Made by a program: the position numbers and the translations under genes
Shown: positions 18,502 through 24,370 of the stretch, piece after piece
Layout: each line of letters begins with the position of its first letter
Position numbering within the stretch: the stretch's first letter is position 1
Notes under the pieces: generated by a model
What the model was told of the DNA's origin: nothing
The model's database searches: none
The model's input: only the letters and a program-made list of their open reading frames with translations
NCBI GenBank assembly: GCA_002394335.1
Contig: DGTP01000019.1
Location: 1-24,370 of the forward strand
Reading direction: 5' to 3'
Source: Bacteroidales bacterium UBA4333
GTDB taxonomy: Bacteria; Bacteroidota; Bacteroidia; Bacteroidales; Paludibacteraceae
Length of the DNA stretch: 24,370 nt

Positions 18502-18533
18502 CAAAGGTACTGCTTTTTTCTGACATACGCAAA
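18502..18533 (-). promoter_or_regulatory. Promoter of tRNA-Pro and the endonuclease gene
   Basis: On the minus strand TTTG (18533-18530), exactly 20 nt, then TACCTTTG (18509-18502). Predicted transcription start near 18495. The spacer carries TCAGAAAAAAGCAG. No other promoter is visible between the tRNA and the nuclease ATG. Confidence 0.85.
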
Positions 18534-18595
18534 TTTTCGGGCATTTTTTTTGCCCAAAAGCGCATTTTTAGCCTCTTCATTCCCTACTCTACGGC

Positions 18596-20458
18596 TTAAA
18601 AGCCGAAACTAAGGCCGCAGGTGACCATAAAATTCTTGCCTTGCATAAATGCCGGACAGTACTTGTTTTGATAGTACGACACCAGCGCATCGCCCTCCAG
18701 ATTCAGGCTTGTGCCATCTGCCGCCCATCCACGGTCTTCACCTTCGGTACGCGTGCTCGCAGGCGCATAAGCACGTGCATTATTATAGGTAAAGTCCACG
18801 TGTGCGTAGCAGTTCTGGAAAATCTCGTAGATAGCCTTAAAACGCACCTCATCATTGCGCCAGATCTTCTCGTCAAAAGGTTTTTGGGCAATAATCGGGT
18901 GTTCCACCCTCGTGCCGGCTATATAGCGGCGGATGTAGTCATAGGAGTTATACTTGGTGTTGTTGAGATACTCGAGCGAGAGCCTCAGTCCACGCACCGG
19001 ACGATAGCTCAATCCGACATAGACCGACTGGGAGTTATCGCCCATATAATGTCCCAGCAGATAGCTATTAGACCTATAGTCGGTCACCGCCACCGAGTGG
19101 GTATAGCAAGCAATATAAGAACGCATAAACTCGCCTTTGAGACTCAGACCACGCACCGGCCATCCGCTCCAGTTGAATCCCACAAGATAGGAGACAGGGT
19201 TATTCTCTTTGTTTGATGGTTTGAGACGCGCCAACTTGAACTCATCCAAGAAGAACGAGCCATACAGACGCAGATGGTCTGTGGGACGAACAGTGACAGA
19301 AGCAAACGCTTGCGAGTTCTGGTTCTCGGAACCGATACCCTTGGTCAGCAGGTGGTCAAGCGACTTATAGAACGCCACCGGAATAAAATACGCCGCTTGC
19401 ACATTGCGTTCGCCGTAAATAATCGAATTACCGAGCGAGAACTGCACATACTTGCAGGGCATAATGGTCAGCATATTAGCCGCCATAAACTTATTCGCAG
19501 GACGGTAATGGCGCTTCTCCACCCCTTCGTCATAACGCTCCACGTAATAGGAGTTGGAGTCCAGCACATTACTCACCAGCCAGGCATGAAAATAATCGAA
19601 CTGCAACCACTTGCAGGGTGTCAGTTGGAGAGTGACCATCGGCACGGCCGGGTTATGTCCGGAAAGGATATTGGAGCAGTGCTGTGCATCACCCCATTGG
19701 ATGCGGTCACGCTGCACACCGATTGATCCCCACCATGTATAGAGGCTCAGACCTCCACGCGAGTCCGAGAAATCGCCGCCATAGTTCGCCTCTTTGTATT
19801 GCACGCCGGGGAGATCATTGAGATAAGACGGCTTGGTGATACGCGAACCATCCACACCTTGCCCGCTCCAGGAATTATCACGGAGAGATCCCCAGATCGA
19901 GAGGTGGTGAGCGATGTCCATCTGTATCTCCGCCCCGTACCAGCGTTTGGTGAGCAGTCCTTTTGAGGTATTGGCATAGAGATCCATACCCAATATCGGG
20001 CGCACGCGCATCTTGAAGAGGTTATTCTTGGTCTTGAGATGCAAGGACGGATCCACCAGCGAGAGATTGAAATCGCACTTGTATTTAGCCGCCTTGACGG
20101 AGTCGGTCTTCGGGTTATTGGAGCGCCACTGACACACGTTTTCGTGTCCGTAGAGTTTGTAGTCAGGCAGGGTGTCCAACTCCAGCGCATAGTCCTGCAG
20201 ATAGAAATCCAAGTCCTCTTTCTGCCGTCTCGTCAGGAGGCTGTCACGCAACTGTGCCTCATGCAATTTAGAAGCGATATACTTGCGCGTATAAGGTTTG
20301 ATGGCGGCATTCGTCTCGATGATGCCGTCGGTAGTCAGTTCTTCGATGAAGTCGTAGATCTCGGTGTATTCCAACGAAACAGGGATATTCTGCCCTTTTG
20401 CCGGCAGCAGCCACAGGCAGCAGAATGCCACCCACACTATGAGTCGCTTATTTGCCAT
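18596..20458 (-). CDS. Wzi-like outer-membrane beta-barrel protein
   Basis: A 620-residue exported protein. The signal peptide is residues 1-22 (MANKRLIVWVAFCCLWLLPAKG). The N-terminal part (25-130) is helical ('YTEIYDFIEELTTDGIIETN'), and the rest alternates aromatic beta strands such as 'LSIWGSLRDNSWSGQGVDGSR' and 'FASVTVRPTDHLRLYGSFF', ending in Phe (VTCGLSFGF), typical of an outer-membrane barrel. It resembles the capsule-assembly Wzi family of Bacteroidota, thought to bind surface polysaccharide. ATG 20458 (or 20467) overlaps the end of the OmpH-like gene, so they are coupled. Confidence 0.82.
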   Translation of the reverse strand: MANKRLIVWVAFCCLWLLPAKGQNIPVSLEYTEIYDFIEELTTDGIIETNAAIKPYTRKYIASKLHEAQLRDSLLTRRQKEDLDFYLQDYALELDTLPDYKLYGHENVCQWRSNNPKTDSVKAAKYKCDFNLSLVDPSLHLKTKNNLFKMRVRPILGMDLYANTSKGLLTKRWYGAEIQMDIAHHLSIWGSLRDNSWSGQGVDGSRITKPSYLNDLPGVQYKEANYGGDFSDSRGGLSLYTWWGSIGVQRDRIQWGDAQHCSNILSGHNPAVPMVTLQLTPCKWLQFDYFHAWLVSNVLDSNSYYVERYDEGVEKRHYRPANKFMAANMLTIMPCKYVQFSLGNSIIYGERNVQAAYFIPVAFYKSLDHLLTKGIGSENQNSQAFASVTVRPTDHLRLYGSFFLDEFKLARLKPSNKENNPVSYLVGFNWSGWPVRGLSLKGEFMRSYIACYTHSVAVTDYRSNSYLLGHYMGDNSQSVYVGLSYRPVRGLRLSLEYLNNTKYNSYDYIRRYIAGTRVEHPIIAQKPFDEKIWRNDEVRFKAIYEIFQNCYAHVDFTYNNARAYAPASTRTEGEDRGWAADGTSLNLEGDALVSYYQNKYCPAFMQGKNFMVTCGLSFGF

Positions 20459-21188
20459 AACGAGCATTCAGACCGCGTACCACTTCGTCGGTGATGTCAT
20501 ATGCCGGAGTTACAGAATAGAGGATATTGTCCTTAATCTCACCCAAGTTGCTCAAAATCAACTCATAGCGTCCATCGGCATTATAGACTTTCAGGAACTC
20601 GTTAACCCGCTTGTTGAGCAATTTCGATTGCTTCTGCAGCTCCGCCTCGTTCTCCTGCGCCAACTTCGACTCCATGGTAGCCAACTCCTGCTGTGCTTTC
20701 TGCAGCTTCTTCTCCAACTCGGCACGCTGACGGTTAAACTCCTCCTCCGACTCGATCTGACCGGACTGCGCACGCTTGATCAGATCCTGCTCCTGTGCCT
20801 GCAGCGATGCAGCAAGACTGTTATACTTGTCCACCAACTGCTTGCGCGACTTATCCGCCATCGAGTTGAGACGGGCATTGGCATCAATCACAAACTTATA
20901 CTCGCGATTCAGTTTATCCATATTGACATAGGCAATCGGCAGTTTGGGTTTGCGCATCTTCTCCGGTGCCACTTCTTCCTCCTCTTCTTCAAGGGAGGTG
21001 TCGTTGAGCAAGGCTTCCTCTCCGGCAGCCAAAGCAGCCGTGTCCATCGGCACATACTCAAACTCATAGTCTTCGTTTGAAGCGACGGTATTGCTATCCA
21101 ACTTGGTGAAAAGGATCACTACCAAAACGGTCAATGTAATTACACACACGCCCAATACGGCGTTGATGATAGTCTGAATCTTGTTCAT
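20448..21188 (-). CDS. Membrane-anchored OmpH/Skp-like coiled-coil protein
   Basis: A 246-residue protein with one N-terminal membrane segment (about 8-29), an acidic patch (EEEEEEVAPE, near 68-77), then 'IAYVNMDKLNREYKF', the entry of OmpH/Skp chaperones, followed by a long coiled coil (about 105-200; 'QRAELEKKLQKAQQELATMESKL') and the end 'YSVTPAYDITDEVVRGLN', also typical of OmpH. Skp proteins hold unfolded outer-membrane proteins in the periplasm; here it is tethered. Being in one operon with a Wzi-like barrel fits a role in its assembly. Confidence 0.88.
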   Translation of the reverse strand: MNKIQTIINAVLGVCVITLTVLVVILFTKLDSNTVASNEDYEFEYVPMDTAALAAGEEALLNDTSLEEEEEEVAPEKMRKPKLPIAYVNMDKLNREYKFVIDANARLNSMADKSRKQLVDKYNSLAASLQAQEQDLIKRAQSGQIESEEEFNRQRAELEKKLQKAQQELATMESKLAQENEAELQKQSKLLNKRVNEFLKVYNADGRYELILSNLGEIKDNILYSVTPAYDITDEVVRGLNARYGK

Positions 21189-21209
21189 TATTGTATGATT
21201 TTAATATTT

Positions 21210-21404
21210 TCAATCAATATGCAACTTCTCTTGCTTCCTCGCTTCCCGGTCTTGCGAGGTGGCACAATGGATGCCATCTTGCTTCATCCGCTCGTTCTCG
21301 GCTATATGCTGAGACCGGAACCGGTGGTCTTTGCGGAAGATCACCCCGACACTGAGTAACGCCATCGCCACCCCTACAAATACTATTGCAATCAGAATTT
21401 CCAT
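21210..21404 (-). CDS. Small single-span membrane protein, 64 residues
   Basis: Starting at the ATG 21404 the protein has one membrane segment (MEILIAIVFVGVAMALLSVG) and a cytosolic-looking basic tail with 'FRSQHIAENERMKQDGIHCATSQDREARK'. It fits a small 'membrane or secreted protein' type found in Bacteroidota; function unknown. The frame upstream of 21404 runs through the promoter and is not used. The gene heads the operon with the OmpH-like protein 21 nt downstream. Confidence 0.72.
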   Translation of the reverse strand: MEILIAIVFVGVAMALLSVGVIFRKDHRFRSQHIAENERMKQDGIHCATSQDREARKQEKLHID

Positions 21405-21412
21405 TTGGGGTG

Positions 21413-21444
21413 CAAATTTACGACAAAAATCGCATATATGCAAA
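21413..21444 (-). promoter_or_regulatory. Promoter of the small membrane protein-OmpH-Wzi operon
   Basis: On the minus strand TTTG (21444-21441), exactly 20 nt, then TAAATTTG (21420-21413). The ATG at 21404 lies only 8 nt past the box, so the mRNA would be nearly leaderless. Confidence 0.8.
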
Positions 21445-21489
21445 TAAAAAATGCTTTTTTGCAAAAAAAACAAAATTGTACATGAAATA

Positions 21490-21521
21490 TTTGCATACGT
21501 GAGATTTTTTTATTATCTTTG
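21490..21521 (+). promoter_or_regulatory. Promoter of ppdK
   Basis: TTTG (21490-21493), exactly 20 nt, then TATCTTTG (21514-21521). Predicted start near 21528, a leader of about 90 nt. It is divergent from the operon promoter at 21413-21444, with 45 bp between the two -33 elements. Confidence 0.85.
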
Positions 21522-21618
21522 CACCCTGATTTGTGGCGGACAGAGAAGATCCTCTCGCATACAGATCACAAAATAACCGGGAAACACATTGTAAATCATA
21601 AATAATTTTTTAACACAA

Positions 21619-24348
21619 ATGGAAAACAAAAAACGAGTTTACACCTTTGGTAACGGAAAAGCCGAGGGTAATGCCCAAATGCGTGAACTGCTGGGCGGTA
21701 AAGGTGCTAACTGCGCTGAAATGAACTTGGTAGGAGTGCCCGTTCCTCCGGGATTCACGATTACCACCGAAGTCTGCAACGAGTACTATCAGGTAGGTCA
21801 GGAGAAGATTGTAGAAGAACTGACCGCAGAGGTAGAAGCTGCCGTGAAACACGTTGAGGAGTTGATGAACTGCAAGTTCGGCGATCCCAAGAATCCTCTC
21901 CTTGTTTCTGTTCGTTCGGGTGCGCGCGCATCTATGCCGGGTATGATGGATACGATCCTCAACCTCGGTCTGAACGACGTAGTGGCAGAGGGTATGGTGG
22001 CTAAGACACAGAACCCGCATTTCGTATATGACTCTTATCGCCGTTTCGTACAGATGTACGGTGACGTTGTGCTCGGTATGAAGCCGGTGAACAAAACCGA
22101 CATCGATCCCTTCGAGGCTATCATCGAGGAGGTCAAAGAGATCCGTGGCGTGAAGCTGGACAAAGACCTCAACGTAGATGAGTTGAAGCTCCTCGTCGCA
22201 CGCTTCAAGACCGCTATCAAAGAGCAGACCGGCAAGGATTTCCCGGACGATCCTATCGAGCAGCTCTGGGGTGCTATCTGCGCCGTATTCCGCAGCTGGA
22301 TGAACGAGCGTGCTATCCTTTACCGTAAGATGGAAGGAATTCCTGACGAGTGGGGAACCGCTGTTTCCGTAATGGCTATGGTATTCGGTAACATGGGCGA
22401 GACCTCCGCTACCGGTGTTTGCTTCAGCCGTGACGCTGCAACGGGTGAGAACCTCTTCAACGGTGAGTACCTTGTAAACGCACAGGGCGAGGACGTGGTA
22501 GCAGGTATCCGTACTCCGCAACAGATCACGCTGGAAGGCAGCCGCCGTTGGGCAGCGCTCCAGGGTATCAGCGAGGAAGAGCGTGCAAGCAAATATCCGT
22601 CTATGGAAGAGGCTATGCCGGAGCTCTATAAAGAACTCAACACCATCCAGCAGAAGCTTGAAGACCACTACCGCGACATGCAGGATATGGAGTTCACCGT
22701 ACAGGAAGGCAAACTCTGGTTCCTCCAGACCCGTAACGGCAAGCGTACCGGTACTGCTATGGTGAAGATCGCCATGGATCTCGTACGCGAGGGCGTGATC
22801 TCCGAGAAAGAGGCTATCCTCCGCTGCGAGCCGCAGAAACTGGACGAACTGCTCCACCCTGTCTTCGACAAGGACGCTTTGAAGAAAGCCAAAGTGATCA
22901 CCCAGGGTCTGCCTGCTTCTCCGGGCGCTGCGTGCGGACAGATTGTCTTCCACGCTGACGACGCACAGGAGTGGCATGAGAACGGTCACAAGGTAGTGAT
23001 GGTTCGTATCGAGACCTCGCCTGAGGATCTCGCAGGTATGTCTGCAGCCGAGGGTATCCTCACCGCACGTGGCGGTATGACCTCGCACGCTGCCGTGGTT
23101 GCCCGCGGTATGGGTAAATGCTGCGTTTCCGGCGCAGGTGCTATCCAGGTGGACTACAAAGCAAAAACCGTCAAGATCGAGGGCGTAACCTACAAAGAGG
23201 GCGACTATATCTCCCTTAACGGTTCTACCGGACAAGTTTACGCAGGTGAGATCCCGACCAAGGCTGCTGAACTCAGCGGCGATTTCAAGGCGCTGATGGA
23301 TCTCTGCGACAAATATACCAAACTGCAGGTTCGTACCAACGCCGACACCCCGCATGACGCAGCCGTAGCACGTGCTTTCGGCGCCAAGGGTATCGGTCTG
23401 ACACGTACCGAGCACATGTTCTTCGACGACCAGAAGATCATCGCTATGCGTGAGATGATTCTGGCTAAGGACAGTGCAGGACGCGAGAAAGCGCTGGCTA
23501 AACTGCTGCCGTACCAAAAGGCTGACTTCAAAGGTATCTTGGACGCTATGGACGGCCTGCCTGTGAACATCCGTCTGCTCGACCCGCCTTTGCACGAGTT
23601 CGTTCCGCATGATCTGAAGGGACAAGAGCAGATGGCGAAAGAGATGGGCGTTTCCGTAGAGGAGATCCAGACCCGTGTTGCACAACTCGCAGAGAACAAC
23701 CCGATGCTCGGTCACCGCGGCTGCCGTCTGGGTATCACCTTCCCGGAGATCACCGCTATGCAGACACGTGCTATCCTCTCCGCCGCTTGCGAACTGAAGC
23801 AGGAGGGCAAGAACCCGATGCCGGAGATTATGGTTCCGCTGATCGGTATTCTCTATGAGCTCAAGCAGCAGAAAGAGATTATCCAGCGCGTGGCTAAGGA
23901 AGTGTTCGCTGAGTACGGCGTTGAGGTTGAGTTCGAGATCGGTACGATGATTGAGATCCCGCGTGCAGCGCTGACCGCAGACCGCATCGCTACAGAGGCT
24001 CAATACTTCAGCTTCGGTACCAACGACTTGACCCAGATGACCTTCGGTTACAGCCGCGACGACATCGCTTCGTTCCTGCCGGCATACCTGGAGAAGAAGA
24101 TTCTGAAAGTCGATCCGTTCCAGGTTCTCGACCAGAACGGTGTTGGTCAGTTGATCAAGATGGCGGTAGAGAAAGGTCGTGCCGTTCGTCCGGGTCTGCG
24201 CACCGGTATCTGCGGCGAGCACGGCGGCGAGCCTTCGTCCGTTAAGTTCTGTGCCCGTGTCGGCATGAACTACGCTTCCTGCTCACCGTTCCGTGTACCT
24301 ATCGCACGTCTGGCAGCAGCACAGGCCGCCGTCGAGGATGAAGCGTAA
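21619..24348 (+). CDS. ppdK: Pyruvate, phosphate dikinase
   Basis: A 909-residue cytoplasmic enzyme that interconverts pyruvate, ATP and phosphate with PEP, AMP and pyrophosphate. The nucleotide-binding domain (about 1-375) begins LLGGKGANCAEM and holds 'VSVRSGARASMPGMMDTILNLG'; the swivelling phosphohistidine domain has GGMTSHAAVVARG with His490 as phosphate carrier and Thr488 as the site regulated by phosphorylation in relatives; the C-terminal TIM-barrel domain (about 540-900) has 'GIGLTRTEHMF' and TGICGEHGG with the acid/base Cys865. It is some 35 residues longer than the clostridial enzyme, mostly from an insert near 315-340, as I expect in Bacteroidota. Own promoter at 21490-21521; no terminator is visible before the window ends. 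Confidence 0.98.
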   Translation: MENKKRVYTFGNGKAEGNAQMRELLGGKGANCAEMNLVGVPVPPGFTITTEVCNEYYQVGQEKIVEELTAEVEAAVKHVEELMNCKFGDPKNPLLVSVRSGARASMPGMMDTILNLGLNDVVAEGMVAKTQNPHFVYDSYRRFVQMYGDVVLGMKPVNKTDIDPFEAIIEEVKEIRGVKLDKDLNVDELKLLVARFKTAIKEQTGKDFPDDPIEQLWGAICAVFRSWMNERAILYRKMEGIPDEWGTAVSVMAMVFGNMGETSATGVCFSRDAATGENLFNGEYLVNAQGEDVVAGIRTPQQITLEGSRRWAALQGISEEERASKYPSMEEAMPELYKELNTIQQKLEDHYRDMQDMEFTVQEGKLWFLQTRNGKRTGTAMVKIAMDLVREGVISEKEAILRCEPQKLDELLHPVFDKDALKKAKVITQGLPASPGAACGQIVFHADDAQEWHENGHKVVMVRIETSPEDLAGMSAAEGILTARGGMTSHAAVVARGMGKCCVSGAGAIQVDYKAKTVKIEGVTYKEGDYISLNGSTGQVYAGEIPTKAAELSGDFKALMDLCDKYTKLQVRTNADTPHDAAVARAFGAKGIGLTRTEHMFFDDQKIIAMREMILAKDSAGREKALAKLLPYQKADFKGILDAMDGLPVNIRLLDPPLHEFVPHDLKGQEQMAKEMGVSVEEIQTRVAQLAENNPMLGHRGCRLGITFPEITAMQTRAILSAACELKQEGKNPMPEIMVPLIGILYELKQQKEIIQRVAKEVFAEYGVEVEFEIGTMIEIPRAALTADRIATEAQYFSFGTNDLTQMTFGYSRDDIASFLPAYLEKKILKVDPFQVLDQNGVGQLIKMAVEKGRAVRPGLRTGICGEHGGEPSSVKFCARVGMNYASCSPFRVPIARLAAAQAAVEDEA

Positions 24349-24370
24349 TCGTTGTATATTTAAAATATTT

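Noticed and set aside
18340..18504. N-terminal extension of the endonuclease reading frame
   Set aside because: It translates the tRNA-Pro gene and its leader; the signal peptide starts cleanly at the ATG 18339.
21610..24222. An 870-residue open frame antisense to ppdK, and similar long antisense frames over mutA (8684-10162) and mutB (11194-12597)
   Set aside because: They mirror strongly biased codon use of highly expressed genes on the other strand, have no promoter or recognisable motif, and cover conserved catalytic regions of the sense proteins.

Overview
The window reads as a chromosomal segment of a Bacteroidales-type bacterium (phylum Bacteroidota), probably gut-associated. The basis is nearly a dozen promoters of the Bacteroidota form (-33 TTG/TTTG, about 20 nt, -7 TAnnTTTG), an Mpi-family DNA invertase, a Wzi-type outer-membrane protein, secreted proteins with InlB-like repeats, a two-subunit methylmalonyl-CoA mutase and a roughly 900-residue pyruvate phosphate dikinase. 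No database search was possible; family names come from recognised motifs.

Layout. 1-1460: a truncated radical SAM gene and a cupin gene on the minus strand, divergent from an HxlR-type regulator; palindromes in the shared control region look like its operators. 1461-2409: gene-poor, with a ~52-bp periodic array of stem-loops, a canonical promoter driving a 23-codon ORF, and a leader ending in a strong terminator hairpin. 2410-4597: a secreted glycine-rich surface protein plus a 45-residue peptide, then a terminator. 4610-8510: a compact accessory island of eight small same-strand genes (helix-turn-helix protein, HNH endonuclease, several conserved-looking unknowns, a small lipoprotein) interleaved with stem-loop repeats and structured non-coding segments.

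8599-13392: the propionate/succinate pathway mutase genes mutA and mutB, separated by an AT-rich GxxExxY-protein gene flanked by near-identical 31-bp repeats, which looks like an insertion into the operon. 13457-14400: a three-gene overlapping operon around a DUF3990 (ADP-ribosyltransferase-like) protein, probably toxin-antitoxin-like. 14487-15710 (minus): GtrA-like and CDP-alcohol phosphatidyltransferase membrane proteins. 15764-16466 (minus): an Mpi-family serine recombinase. 16500-18533 (minus): tRNA-Pro(TGG) and, 14 nt behind it, a secreted endonuclease I family protein, apparently one transcript. 18596-21444 (minus): small membrane protein, OmpH/Skp-like protein and Wzi-like barrel as an operon. 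21490-24348: ppdK on the plus strand.

Core metabolism (mutA/mutB, ppdK) fits an anaerobe that makes propionate or succinate and uses pyrophosphate-linked pyruvate/PEP conversion. The least explained parts are the 4.7-8.5 kb island with its RNA-like elements, the attenuator-like leader at 2.2-2.35 kb, the gene inserted between mutA and mutB, and the tRNA that forms the leader of a nuclease mRNA.
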